From Paramecium sonneborni (taxonomy: Eukaryota > Ciliophora > Oligohymenophorea > Peniculida > Parameciidae): a DNA stretch of 64,000 nucleotides. The translations under genes were made by a program, and so were the position numbers. The stretch's first letter is position 1; each line of letters opens with the position of its first letter. The stretch covers positions 103,812 through 167,811 of the forward strand of contig CAJJDN010000179.1 of NCBI GenBank assembly GCA_905182985.1, written 5' to 3'. The notes under the pieces were generated by a model. The model was not told the origin of the DNA. It worked only from the letters and a program-made list of their open reading frames with translations, and made no database searches. Below are positions 1-11,873 of this stretch, piece after piece.

Positions 1-1249
1 AATTCCTTATGTAATAAAGAATGGATTGATGAGTGTTTTGAATCAGAGCCAGGATGTTCAATGTTGTTCATTTAGTTTTCCTCTATAATATTTAGATTCT
101 GTTGTGTTGCGTGTGAATCAGTATTTGAGATTATGAATATTTATAGGAGCTGTATTAATCATATTTCTTATGGCCAATTGATGACTCAAATAATATTACC
201 ATTTTTTTAGATTAGAGAAAGAGTAATAACATCAGGAGCATGTTTCAATATTGATTAGTTTGAATTTAGAGTTGTTGGATGTGGATCATAACTCTAAGGA
301 ATTGTAGGTAGTAATACTAAAATTTATTGTTATGAATCATATACTGATAGAATCTTGTATAAATTGAAAATCTATACATAAAGAAAAAACTTTGAAGATG
401 AACTTTTTCATTACTTTTTTTCTCATCCAAAAGATAATCAACTCATTTAGGGTAAGAAATTAAAATTATAATATAGATTCATATATAAAAATAAATAACT
501 AAGAATATTTTGTATTGTAATGCACAGAATAATCAGGTAGATTACATGCTTATACTAAAATTGAATATATATCAAAGGTACCTAGATTAACTTAGGTTTA
601 ATTCATTATTTTGAAGTAACCAATAGAATTCTCTCGTGTTAATAACAACAAAGCAATTTAGTAAGTACTAAAATATGTAATTGAACCATATTTTGGAGGA
701 TTGACTCGATATTTGGAAAAAGGATAGATTTTAAGAATAGGTGATTTCATATTTGAAATCTGTTTAGATGAAGAATTTGGATTTGTTATTCCCAATTAGA
801 CACATATTTAAATAACAGATTAGATTGACTAAAGAATGAATCTGTAATAACTCTAACCCAACTCAAATTACAATATTATAAGCAGATCTATTAATAATGA
901 AAATAATAGTCGATAGGATCAAATTGAATCTCTGCACAGATTATTGAATACTTTCATATAACTTAATGAAAATGGCACAATTGAAGGTAATATAGGATGT
1001 GAGGATCATGAAATATAATAATTGCCAGTAAGAAAGATTAATTTAGAATAAATTAAATAATTGGATGAGGATCATATGAAATGTTTAATATGTCTCTGTG
1101 AGTATGAAGAAGATGATTTAGTTAAAACTATTCCTTGCTGTATTATATATCAATATAAAATAGTACATTATTTTCATGATGATTGTATAGAGAAATGGCT
1201 AAAGAAAAGTAGACATTGTCCAATATGTAAAAATGAATTAGAAATTTGA
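1..1249 (+). CDS. RING-finger protein, 5' end missing; possible Cdc48-N-like segments upstream of the RING
   Basis: The reading frame is already open at base 1 and ends at TGA 1247-1249, so this is the C-terminal part of a gene. The last 62 codons hold a clear C3H2C3 RING: CLICLCEYEED, a spaced Cys-Cys pair, HYFHDDC, then CPIC, fitting a RING-H2 E3 ubiquitin ligase. Two short introns restore the frame: 121-146 and a 25-nt GTAAG..TAG intron near 451. Upstream, two segments (roughly 190-360 and 670-830) share a pattern of a P-[YF]-F turn, an acidic or glycine turn with an IF/CF strand, and a V-G or E-I strand. To me this recalls the second half of the Cdc48/p97 N domain; that is inference only. 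RING identity is secure; substrate and start are unknown. The TGA-only stop usage is visible here, with many in-frame TAA/TAG. Confidence 0.8.
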
Positions 1250-1362
1250 ATATTTTTTACTTAATTATAGTTAAATGAATGGATTAGAATTGTTTCATAA
1301 AATTGATATGAGATAATAAATTGAGATAATGAATTTCTTTAAATTTATTTATCTTTTAATAT

Positions 1363-3701
1363 ATGGGGAAACATAGAAATAAAAATTAGAGTAAATATGA
1401 AAATGCTCCATAGAAGAAAGTGAAGACAAATCATTGGGATTAAGACAATCAATAAATATGTGTAGTATAATTTGAGAATCCAATATTTCGTCGTTTTTAT
1501 GAGGTATGATGATATATAATATATATATTAGATTTAATTACCTGAGATAAATAAAGAAGAATTCAAGATATTTTGGTAATCATTATCTCTTCCATTACCA
1601 GTGACATTTCGAATAAATTAATCATAATATAAATATGAGAGTTTAATAGAAAGATTGAAAGATGGTTCATTAATAAAAGATATGGTGAATGAAGAAGAAA
1701 TAGTTGATCCAATAAGAGAGATTACATGGTATCCAAATAATTTGGTTTGGGAATCAAAGGTAGCTAAGAAAAGTTTAAGAAAATCAGCAGCTTTAACAAA
1801 ATTACATTAATTCATATAAAAATGTAATTCAACAGGATTATTGACAAGATAAGAGTTAGTATCAATGCTTCCTCCATTATTATTAAATCCTTAAGATACA
1901 GATTTTGTATTAGATATGTGTGCAGCACCAGGATCAAAAACATGTTAATTATTAGAAGTAGTAACAAAAGGTTTAATAGTTGCAAATGATGTTGATCCAA
2001 AAAGAGCATATATGTTATCACATTAATTATCACGTATGCCAACTGCATAAGTTATGATTACTAATTATGCAGCATAATTTTATCCATCTTTATATATTAA
2101 TGGATAGAGATTATAATTTGATAAAGTATTGTGTGATGTTCCATGTACAGGAGATGGTGCTGCACGTAAATTACCTACTAGATGGGTTAAATGGTCAGCA
2201 AGAGATGGAAATGTTATACATCCATTATAATTAAGTATTTTAATGAGATCACTTTAATTATGTAAAATTGGAGGATATGTTATGTATAGTACTTGTTCAC
2301 TTAATCCTATTGAAAATGAAGCTGTTGTTTCAGAAGTATTTAGGAGAGCTGGATTCGATGCTTTTGAATTAGTTGATTTACATACATTATAAGGATTTTA
2401 AACTAGAAAAGGAATTAAAAATTGGAAAGTTATTTTAACTGATGATTTTCTTACTTAAAAATATCTATAAAGATAATCTAATACTGATTAAGATGAAAAA
2501 GATTTCTTAGAAACTGTCTAAGAAGATGATTTAGTTTATGAAATTCATAATATTAATTAGAAACTTAATATTAAAAAACTCTTCTCTAAATTCTCAAGAA
2601 AATAGGAAGGACAAATGATCAATGCATTTAAAACTTTAAAACCATCATTATTTGCAGATACTGAAGATTTTATGAATTAAATTGCCATCGAAAAAACTAT
2701 GAGAGTATTACCTCATGATCAAGATACTGGGGGTTTCTATTTGGCATTATTTAAGAAAAAGTAAGCAGTTATTTGGAGAAAACCTCAGTATTAAGAATCT
2801 ATTATATCTTAATAATTTATTTAAGAAAATAAATCAGAATCTATTTAAGTAGAATAACCAATTATTATTGATAAACCATAAGAAATAGAATAAATTTAAT
2901 AGAATGAAACATCTTAATAATAAATTTAAGATGTTTAAAAGAAAGACACTATAGAATAATAAGATATTCAATAAGATTAATAAGATATTTAACAAGAATA
3001 ATTAATTTAAGATTGTGATATTAATCAAGATCATCTTAAAGATATTTTAAAATAAAGTAATGATCAAGATGATAAATAATAAAATGATAAAAATAAAACA
3101 TAACTTCTTGAACCATATACTCCAATCAATGATTATGATTGGAAAATCATTTGTGATTATTATGGTATTACTGGATTTCCATAAGCATAAGTTTTAGGTA
3201 CTGGATAATCTCTAGATATTATTATGCAAGTTAATAAAAAATTTAGATATGTTAGTGAAGATGTAAAAAATATATTATTTGATCCCAAAAATTGTAATTA
3301 TCAAAATTAATTTATTTTTAGAAAATCTAAAACTTATAAATATTGGCTAAAAATTGTTCGAAAGAGGAAAAGAAAGCTTTGGTGGATAGGTTACTCCATT
3401 TAAAATAACTCAAGAAGGATTACCTTATATTTTTAAATATTTAACTAAAAGAATTGTTGAATGTAATAAGGAATAATTTATGGAAATTCTATAAAAAAGA
3501 AATATTAGAATGGGAGATTTTGCTCATGAAGAATTAAAGAAACAATTTGAGCAATTAATTTAGGGATGTTTTGTACTTTACTATAAGGAGACTCCAGAAA
3601 TAAGTGAAGCTGTAGTATGCTAATATTACAAATAAAGTGTTAATTTAATGTGTAGCACTGAAAATATAGAAAACATTCTTATTAGACATAGATTAATGTG
3701 A
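1363..3701 (+). CDS. NSUN2: RNA (cytosine-5) methyltransferase, NSUN2/Trm4 type
   Basis: Predicted 760 aa. It would transfer a methyl group from AdoMet to C5 of cytosine in tRNA. The order of motifs is that of the NSUN2/Trm4 family: RINQS near residue 80, the AdoMet-binding CAAPGSKT near residue 175, the motif IV cysteine in DVPCTGDGA near 245, and the catalytic cysteine in YSTCSLNPIENE near 298. A Gln/Asp-rich low-complexity stretch (about 470-580) precedes the conserved C-terminal domain, which resumes after a 28-nt intron at 3294-3321. Without that intron the frame breaks just before the segment NIGQKLFERG. The first intron is 1504-1531. The start ATG 1363 begins a basic N-terminus (MGKHRNK) followed closely by the family's W..D...FYE region. 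Length is close to that of animal NSUN2. Confidence 0.9.
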
Positions 3702-4203
3702 TTTATATTATAAAATATATAAAATATTTATTTATTAATCTTGATTCAGAGAATTCAAAAAGGATTAGCTGGTTTAGCCAAAGGATCATTCAACAAATTG
3801 TTGGATTGAATCACTGGATGATAAGATTCACTTTCATTGAGGTTCTTTTTCCTATATATTAATTACTCAAAGTTATCCTTTTTGAACCTCTTAGAATAAA
3901 TTTTATTCCTTGAATCAAATATTCATTAGATTCATTTTTCTTGCTATATTATTAAATTAATAATCATTCTACTTTCATAAATAATAAGAGTATTGAAAAA
4001 CTTTTTAAAATTTTAGTATTTTTTTACAATTTCCTACCTTTTAACAGATCTTAACCTGGATAATCTTCTTGTAATTGAAATTGCAAACACTTTCAAATAG
4101 GACAAAAACTAATATGAAAAATTATCTAGAGTTTATCAAATAAGAGGCATAATTATTTTACGAATTCATAAGAAAAATATATAAGTAAGAAATATACTAA
4201 AAT
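3702..4203. other. Intergenic, with a possible small minus-strand exon
   Basis: AT-rich spacer. On the minus strand a short open stretch ends at TGA 3755-3757 and reads as plausible protein (..SESYHPVIQSNN..), but I could not build a start or a consistent intron chain for it. No other gene is evident. Confidence 0.3.
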
Positions 4204-4575
4204 TCATAAATGTATTTCGTATGAACCTTAATGTTTGCGAGCTCTTAAGTAATTCTTAAGTTTCTCACAATGAATATCTTCCTAACTAATCTTCCTCAGT
4301 AATTTCAGCTCTTGTTCATATAGAGTGTTCTTATTCTTTAAAATACCTTTCTTAACATTTTATTGACTAGTTTATGATAACTCTGAAGTAAGTTTATTGG
4401 TCTGTTCAATCTGATTTGATTAAGTTGAACTCTTAAACTGAAGCTCCAAAGCTGAAATAAAATTGCATGAAAGCATGCTCATTTAATCACTAATAGCTTA
4501 TTCTTCAGCTACTTCTATATCACTCTATGAAATAGAAGCTAAATTCTGCTGCTTTGATAAACAAATGGATCCCAT
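4204..4575 (-). CDS. Small hypothetical protein with putative N-myristoyl/palmitoyl signal (MGSICLS)
   Basis: 123 aa, single exon, ATG at 4575 and TGA at 4204-4206. The N-terminus MGSICLSK fits the consensus for N-myristoylation (Met-Gly, small residue, Ser at position 3) followed by a cysteine that could be palmitoylated, so membrane anchoring is inferred. The rest is polar and helical with a Gln/Ser/Glu-rich centre and a Lys/Leu-rich C-terminal half (NTLYEQELKLLRKIS) that could form a coiled coil. No enzyme motif is visible. Two other proteins in the window (the kinase-like one at 35436-36376 and the one at 39036-39449) share the MG-x-x-C start but nothing else obvious. The function is unknown. 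Confidence 0.65.
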
Positions 4576-5195
4576 TGTATTATTATTTTAAATCTTGTTG
4601 AAACCAAATATATTTAATAACTTTTCCATCTTTTGTATTTAATGAGACAGAAAATTTATTTTCTTGACTTTCAATTCATTCGATAAACATATTACATAGA
4701 TAAAAAACATAATACCTCATCATTTAATTTTTTAGTTTTGCTATTCAAAAAGAATCTTTACAAAATTACATATTATAAACTATAAATTACTCTCAATTAA
4801 TATATCCTACTTTATAATAGAGTATTTAATGAACTTGGGAACTTTATTTTTTAATTTTGTTATAGAATTCATATTTTCATTAGAAATTAATTACAATTAA
4901 ATTCAACAATATTACTTATTGTTTTATAGTAGCAACTATACTATATTTGAAATACTGAATTGTGATAACTGGTTTTATTGATTTTAGATATCTTGATACT
5001 AATGTTTAAAATATGATAAGAATTAGTAAATAATAATGATAGCAAAATTCGAATAAGAATATTGGATTAGATGATTGTAAACTATCTAAGCTACTTTAAA
5101 TATTAGAGTGATTAGATTATCTAATGATTCTTATTGATTATTTTTACTGAATGTTAATTTAACTATTAATACTAAATATTAATCAGATGATAAAT
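4576..5195. other. AT-rich intergenic region
   Basis: Lies between the start of the MGSICLS gene and the stop of the first Cys-rich gene, both on the minus strand. I see no conserved reading frame, repeat or RNA gene. Promoter elements for the 4575 gene presumably lie at its right edge, but no motif is recognisable. Confidence 0.5.
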
Positions 5196-6161
5196 TCAAT
5201 ATAATATTAAGAATATGAAAACAAAACATTTCAATATAAAGTGAAATTAACAACTTTGACATTTCTATTCAACTTCATTCCACATAGAAGTATTCAATGA
5301 ATCAATTAAGCAATTATACTTATTTAACTTAGTCAAGTTAAATCCTTGAATACATGATCCTTGCTCCCAAATACAAGGTTTAGCTCGTTTTAAATCATCA
5401 GTTAGTATGCTTTTGCAATCAGTTTCAGAAGTATAATCAGAACATTCTCTTTCCAAACAAGTGATGTTATCAGAAATCCATTTGCAATAGGCAGTCCTTT
5501 GATTACATTTTTCTTAGAAACCTGAGAGATCTACACAATCTTTACTTTCTTCTCCAATACAATACTAATATTATTAACATAAATTGAGATCATCTGTTTC
5601 ATTCTAACATTTTGAGAATGTTCTCCAAGTGCATACAGCAGATTCAAAATTATTACAAAGTTCTTAACTGTTTAGAGTAAAACAAGTCATGAAACTTCCT
5701 CCCGATTTTGAAAGATCATTGATACAATTGTATTTTCCATTACTTTATTACTCCTCATCATAAGTACAGAATTTAGTCTATGTGCTTTTCCTAAAACAAT
5801 CTTCTTTTTTGTCAACCTAATAGGACCCACATCCAGAAAACACTTCACAATCACCATTGTTATTCCAAACACATTCACCAGTATTATCACATATTTCTTG
5901 AGTCTTAATATCAGAACAAAATAAGGCTGAACATTTGAAATCTGGAACAGCTAAGGCTAATGCAGTTTTATTTTTTAATGAATTTTTAGCAAGATTGATT
6001 GTTTATTGTGATTAGTAAAATGATTAAATTTTACAATTAAATCTTAAACAATCATCTTTAGTAATCATTTATCCACATGAACATTATATAGTTGAGAGTT
6101 ATATGAAATCTCCTGCATAGATTGTAATTGTTATTAGATTAATAATTATAAATTATATCAT
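5196..6161 (-). CDS. Cysteine-rich secreted/surface-antigen-like protein
   Basis: 321 aa. The first residues (MIQFIIINLITITIYAG) are a textbook signal peptide, and the last 16 residues are hydrophobic (FVFIFLILY), consistent with a GPI or membrane anchor. In between are dozens of cysteines in a repeating style in which a Cys is followed within a few residues by Trp and then another Cys (CVWN, CTWR, CKWI, CIWE). This is the look of Paramecium immobilization/surface antigens and their short relatives; that assignment comes from composition and architecture, not alignment. One exon. Its ATG (6159-6161) overlaps the TGA of the upstream minus-strand gene as ATGA, which is odd for a eukaryote. Related genes lie at 10114-10920 and 10953-11873. 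Confidence 0.8.
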
Positions 6162-7312
6162 TATTATTATATTTATATTTCATTTCCATTTTTAAGTTGG
6201 TTATTGATAACCTTTTCTTAAATTCTCTCTACATAGAGTTTCATATCAAATTTGTTTTTTATTCCAAAAGTTCCCATTCCCAAATTCAAAAAGAATTCTC
6301 CCCAATTCTCCATAAATTTTATCATTTCACTTTCTAAATATTAAGCTCTCTATCCTGGATCTAATTATAATTGTTCTTAATTCTCCTTGCTTAAAAATAC
6401 ATTCAATAGTTCTCCTGAAAAGAAATAATCTAATCTTTCCACCAAGACATTTGCTGTTTGTTGAATATCCTATTCTTCCTTATCTTTTTGACCACTCTCA
6501 ATGAGAGTTTACAATACCTGAATCAAAGCAGCCTCATTACCTTAGAAGAACTCTTCAGTCAAATAAGTAATATGGTTATGGCAATTCAACTTAATGAATC
6601 CCTTCTCAACCAAACTTGTAGTATCCAAATATATTATTCTAAAAGATTATACAATGTGTTCATAAACAATAACATCTTTAAATGGTTTAGGTGGTCTAGA
6701 ATCATCAAAACCACCTTGTCTTGGAGGTAATTCAATCACATTGCCTTGTGAAATACCTAAACATTAATCTTAAGCTGCTTTATTTTCATTCTTTGTTACT
6801 TCAACAAACATGGGATCCTAAGATTTTCTAGGTCCTCCTCTTGGTCCTCCTCCACCACCACCTCCTTGTTTATTCTCTTCTTATTTGGTGTCATAAATCT
6901 TGACTATTATCTCACCTGCACCTCCAGGATAATCACGATAATCATTTTGATTCAAATCCCAAGGTGGCCTATAAACATTTCTTTTGAATAAATTTGTCGA
7001 TTCTGGGTCCGTCTTTGGTCTTTAGAATTTAAAGCAATTTATGTTCCCCTCAGGATTTGTGAAACCTTAAATTTTACACTTACTTTTAAAAGTCTTCTTC
7101 CCTGGTAATGTATATCCATCAACTATGACTCTTATCCCATAGACACCCTTGTCTTTGCATTCTACATTTAAAATGAAATGCTAATCCACTTCCCCTATGA
7201 CGCAGATCCCTTCAGGTGTCATTATGTGCTTGTATTCTAATGGTTTTCCTTTACATTGTCTAAAAGGATCAACCAAAGTCAGTTCAAATGTCCCATCATT
7301 TGAGAGTACCAT
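6158..7312 (-). CDS. Hypothetical protein with a glycine tract
   Basis: 384 aa, single exon from ATG 7312. I do not recognise the family. The N-terminal third reads as beta-rich (alternating hydrophobics with conserved-looking Cys/Gly, e.g. CKDKGVYGIRVIVDGY). Around residues 180-200 there is a GGGGGGG-PRGGPR tract, and the C-terminal half is charged and helical (EEFFQGNEAALIQVLQTL; FFSGELLNVFLSKEN). No signal peptide, membrane segment or catalytic motif is evident, so it is probably cytosolic. The C-terminal end is a run of Gln codons ending in TGA 6158-6160, which shares three bases with the ATG of the Cys-rich gene. Either the two genes really abut or the terminal exon structure is wrong. 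Confidence 0.7.
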
Positions 7313-7516
7313 TTTAAATAATGAAATTTATGTCCAATTTGATCAAGGTTATGTATAGGATCAATCTCTAATACTTCATAAAAAGCGAACTAAAATTAAG
7401 TTCTAACTTCATTTCTTTCTTCAATTTATTTATCATCTTATAAAAGAAATAATAAAATGCATTAACATATCACATCATAAACACTGAAAAAGCAACTGGA
7501 AAATAAGGAATAATTA

Positions 7517-9941
7517 ATGCATACACTCAAACATCTCGAGAATAGAGTTACTCATGATATTGTACCTGTTTTAATTGATATCCTAAAAACAATAGATTAA
7601 GCCATCCGATTGGTTGCCAAACTTATTCAACTATAACCTAAGGAATTCAATTCATTAGCATTACAAGTAGCCATTTAAAGATGCCTAACTCAACCAATCA
7701 ATATTACTTTGTTGAAAGCGATTGGAGCATTACTTTAAGAATTCAAAATAGATACACCAGATCAATTCATCAGATTAGTCTTTAGATGTTGCTTTACAGG
7801 TGTTCCCTAATTTGGAAATCTACAACCAGAACATGTTATTACTGATCTTTCTAGTGATTCTGAAGGCTAGAGTGATGCAGCTCAAAAAGCAAATTCCAAA
7901 ATAAGATCAACAAGTGTACTTGTCTTAAAAACACTTATCAAAGAATTCCCATTGTATTTTTAAAGCAATTGGCAACTATTCTTACAAAAATTACTCTAGC
8001 TTCTTCAATATGAACCTAGAAAAAATACTAAAATCAATTTAGTCTAATTAATAATTGTTCTATTGGATACCCTTAATGTCTCAAAATGGATATAAGGTAT
8101 TGAAATTGTTAAACATCAACATGGATTTTAACCTAAAGCATATGTTTTATTTTAAGGTGTTAAATAAATTCATGAAACAGTACTTGCCCTCTTATCTGGA
8201 TGGAAATAGAATGATACCTAATTCAATATTCAATTATGTAAATTAGAAGTCTACTTAATGCAGGAATGTCGAATTCTTAACAAATTATCAGATTAGGAAG
8301 GAGCCATACCTTTGTATTAAATTTCATTATAGTTAATAAATGATACAACTGCGAAAACCTCTGCTATGTAGATATTGAATTATTTAGTATATGAGGGAAT
8401 CAAGACAATAGATGTAAGATTTTTGATTAAGCTATGTTTATAAGGAATCAAAGATAGGAATGAAAATAATAATGATCTTTTTGTTTAAGAATGTTATTAA
8501 TTACTCTAAAAATGTTAATCTCATTTTCATAAGGAATTCTGTGAGTTGGTAAATTGTAATGAATTGTAACGAATTAAATAAGCCAATATTCAATATTATA
8601 GAATTTTCGAAGAGATTAGCTGTGTTGCTGAATAAGGATTTCAAGACATGTTAATAGATGTAGCATTAGAATGTTTGTAATCAAATGCAGTTGAATTGGT
8701 TCCTGCAGGATTCAATATAATAGGAAATTTGTAGGAGTAATTTTGGTAAAAATAGGATTAAGTAGTAATTGATAGGATGTTAAAATAGATAAGTTATATT
8801 TATGTATAACTATTTAGTGATACTCCATTCAATATGTCAAGTTTGAAAATAACATTTTATAAGGCAATAGGAACATTATGTAGTTCAAATAGTATATTGT
8901 AGAATGCTTAGAGAGTAAAAGAGTTATCTTAGATGTTTAATAAATTGTAAGGTAATAATGTTCATGTGTTGGAGAAAAGTAGTTGGGCAGCAGCAAATTT
9001 AAGTAGTTTAGTAAATGTGAGTGAAGATTTTTATAAGTTATTTTTGAATTTTGCAATGAATAGTAAAGAGAAGATTTCAACAAATGGTTTACGTGGATTA
9101 GGATATTATTTAATGAGATGCAAATAGCCAATAATAAATTAAGATTTGATAAATTGTTATGCTAATGCATTAGGATCAAAGAATGCTAAAATAAGTTGGA
9201 ATGCTTCAACAAGTTTACATAATGCAGTATAAGGAGAATGTAAAGAATTATTAGAGAATGTGAAGATTAGATAGAGTATTAGAGATGTTTTAACAAGAGG
9301 AGGTATATTGAATAGAATTACAATTAGATAATTTAAAGGCATAGATGCATTGTGTAGAGTTGGTGAAATACTTAAAAAATGAATATGGGAAGGAATATTT
9401 GAAATAATTGATATAGATTTTAGTGAATTTTAAGAATCATGACAATTTTATAGAGAAGAAATATTAGACAAGAATGAGAGAGAGTGTATTTTAAGTGTTG
9501 GAAGTATTTTTTAAGAGATTGAGTATGGATGAATTAATAAATGAATTGGATGAATAATTGCATGGAGAAAATGCATTGGAAAGAGTGGCAAGTGAAATAT
9601 ATGCAGCCATTTTAGATAAGAAACCAAAGGATTCATAAATAATATTTGCTAATAGTGATTTAAGTAAGAAAGAAGTACTTCAATTATAACAAAATTTTAA
9701 AGATGATGAAAAAACATTTAAATAATAACATGAACATTCATATATTATAAATTAATATTTGAGTGTTCCAGTAGATGAAGAATTCTAGAATTGTTTTTAG
9801 TAATTGTCATTTATTGCAATGACATTACATAATATAATAGATGAATCTCCATCCGAAAAAATAATAAGTTTTTCTGCTTTAGAAGCTTTGTAAGAATTGG
9901 GAACGGATTCTAGATTAATAAAAATATATTCAATTGATTGA
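7517..9941 (+). CDS. HEAT-repeat protein, HEATR6-like, with +1 frame break at AAA-TGA (9375-9382)
   Basis: Helical HEAT/ARM repeats run throughout. The C-terminal third resembles animal HEATR6: WNASTSLHN, then a block around INRITIRQFKGIDALC, then the last helices. The frame from ATG 7517 reaches TGA at 9380-9382 directly after two AAA codons. The +1 frame carries on at once as GAA TAT GGG AAG and stays open for another 185 codons to TGA 9939-9941. The junction region (ILKN-EYGKEYL) matches the position of KREQYG in HEATR6, so the residues across the break look coding, not intronic. Explanations: an extra A in the A6 run (sequencing error or real mutation), or programmed +1 shifting as known at AAA-UAR in Euplotes. 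A 34-nt intron (GTTGG..GGGAAG) is possible but has atypical ends. About 807 aa when read through. Confidence 0.8.
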
Positions 9942-10113
9942 TATATATATATAATATAAATGGGTTAGTATATGTGTAGTTTATTTGAATATGTGTAAGA
10001 TAAAAAGTATAGTTGATAAGGAGGTGAAGTAATAAGAAAAGATTTTTAGAATATGGGTTTAAAAGGATGGAATGATTAAATGCAGAATATATTAATTATT
10101 TTATTTAAATAAA

Positions 10114-10920
10114 ATGTACAAAATCATCTTAGCTTTACTTTTCGTTGGAAGTTTGGGTAGTACTGGACTATTTAACACAGACAATTAATGCACTTGTGAT
10201 TAAATGGAATATTAGAGTGATTGTGCAAACATGAGTCCAATATGTACATGGGATGGAAAATCATGTTCAACATAAGATTGTAATATGTTAACTGATTAAA
10301 ATGTTTGTGCTTCTAATTTGAAATGCATGTGGAAAATAACAGATTAAGGGGCTTCATGCGTAAATTTTACATTCTGTAGTTAATTATCTGGATCTACATA
10401 AATATAATGTTTATCATTGTCTAGTAATTGTCCATATACTGATGGTACTAAATGTGGAGCATATAATCAACTTATGTAATGTTCTAAATTGACAGCCAGT
10501 CAATATTGTGAAGGATATATCTCAAGAGATGGAATCTGTATGTGGAAAGGTTCATGTTTACCTGCTTAAAATTGTACAGCACTTAATTAAGATGAATGTA
10601 CATTGGCAAGTATTGGATGTAAATATAATACTCCTGATGGTTGTTCTTAAAGACTTTGTTCTGATTTTACAACTCAATAATCATGCAACTTTGTTCTGAC
10701 AGCTATTAATACAAGTGAATTTTAATTATGTAGTTGGGATTTTACAGCAAGCAAATGTTCTGCTGCAACAAATCTAGGAGGATTAGGATAAGGAAATTGT
10801 TACAATACGACCTTAGGATCTGCAAGATGGGTTTCTACTTCTGCTGGAGGAGAATGCCGATCTTGTTATGCTTCCATTGTATTTGCTTTCATTGCAGTAT
10901 TATTCATCATTATGATTTGA
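10114..10920 (+). CDS. Cysteine-rich secreted/surface-antigen-like protein
   Basis: 268 aa, single exon. The signal peptide is MYKIILALLFVGSLGS. The mature part has regularly spaced Cys with the same Cys-x-Trp signature as its neighbours (CTWDG, CMWK, CMWKGSC, CSWDF), plus a hydrophobic C-terminus (SIVFAFIAVLFIIMI) that would serve as a membrane or GPI-type anchor. No catalytic residues; a structural or surface-coat role like that of Paramecium immobilization antigens is inferred from architecture. It is much shorter than the classical antigens, so it is better described as a mini-antigen. It converges with the related gene at 10953-11873, leaving only 32 bp between the two stops. Confidence 0.85.
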
Positions 10921-10952
10921 TACTATTAATTCATGAGCAAATATTTTGTGGT

Positions 10953-11873
10953 TCATAATATATATATTAAATAATATATCAGTATTACTAACTAGCTCAA
11001 TTAAATGCATTCTTAACACTTTCCTTCTTTCCAAGTACTCTATCCTATTGTTGCTAGATAGCAATTCGATTATGATAAATCATCTCTTGATTACATCTTT
11101 AAACATTATCCATTCTCCCAATAACAAATCATTGTTTCTCCATTCAAATTCTTTAATTCACCATTACAATTCTATTCATCCAAATCATTACATCTTTTCT
11201 CTCTACAAATACTTGTTGATATATTCCAATCACATTCATTATATAAAGAACAAGCTGGAGTTCCGTTCATATTTGAACATTATGTCACTTATATACTTAT
11301 ACATTTATTATCTGTTGATGCTACACAATATTATTTATTTTATATCTTATACATCTCACACTCCATTTCTACTTATTAACAATTACCAATCTAAATTTTA
11401 CTTTTACAATAACCCTCCTTTCCATTATAACAATTCTCATTTTTTTTATTACAATCTTCATTCCCATTCATTTAATAATCTTCACATCTTGTGAACTCTT
11501 CACATTTATTTTCATTATTTATTGCACAATTCTCATTCAATTCACATACTTCTATAGGTATATCTGCACATCTTCCCCAAACATGATCAATACATTTATT
11601 GTTCTCTAATATACAATCCTATATATAATTGCATTCAGTTATTAGATAATCCTAACAACTTTTGAATTAACATTAATCTTAATTCATTTTACATCTTTTC
11701 GACAATTAACAGTCGTTCTCATCAAGTTAATCGCAACTACATTCATTTTAATTACTGTAATTTATAATCAACAGGATCAGAAGTTGTAATTCCTAAATTA
11801 TTTATTCCACAATACCAATTTTTTGGACATAGATATAGATTTTTTACAATAATTAAATTAAAATTGAATTCAT
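10953..11873 (-). CDS. Cysteine-rich surface-antigen-like protein
   Basis: 306 aa from ATG 11873. More than thirty cysteines with the same style as the two other Cys-rich genes (CSCDQLDENDC, CNYIQDC, CDWN, CYWENGQC) and a hydrophobic C-terminal tail (LVILIYYLIYIL). The N-terminal 40 residues are hydrophobic but a weaker signal peptide than in the relatives, so the true start or a small 5' intron may differ. The unusually high Asn/Glu content separates it from the 10114 gene. Converges with it tail-to-tail. Function is inferred from architecture only. Confidence 0.75.

Noticed and set aside
1363..3701. Treating in-frame TAA/TAG as stops, i.e. calling most genes pseudogenes or split genes
   Set aside because: Conserved motifs of NSUN2, GFM2, carboxypeptidase and others continue straight through TAA/TAG, often at positions that suit Gln; only TGA ends them.
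9960..10016. Short frame MGQYMCS.. between the HEAT and Cys-rich genes
   Set aside because: Only 18 codons before TGA and no intron solution that lengthens it.
10946..11494. Long plus-strand frame (182 codons) opposite the Cys-rich gene
   Set aside because: It is the antisense shadow of 10953-11873; its composition (Leu/Ile/His/Asn/Ser) is not protein-like and the minus-strand frame has the Cys pattern, hydrophobic tail and TGA stop.
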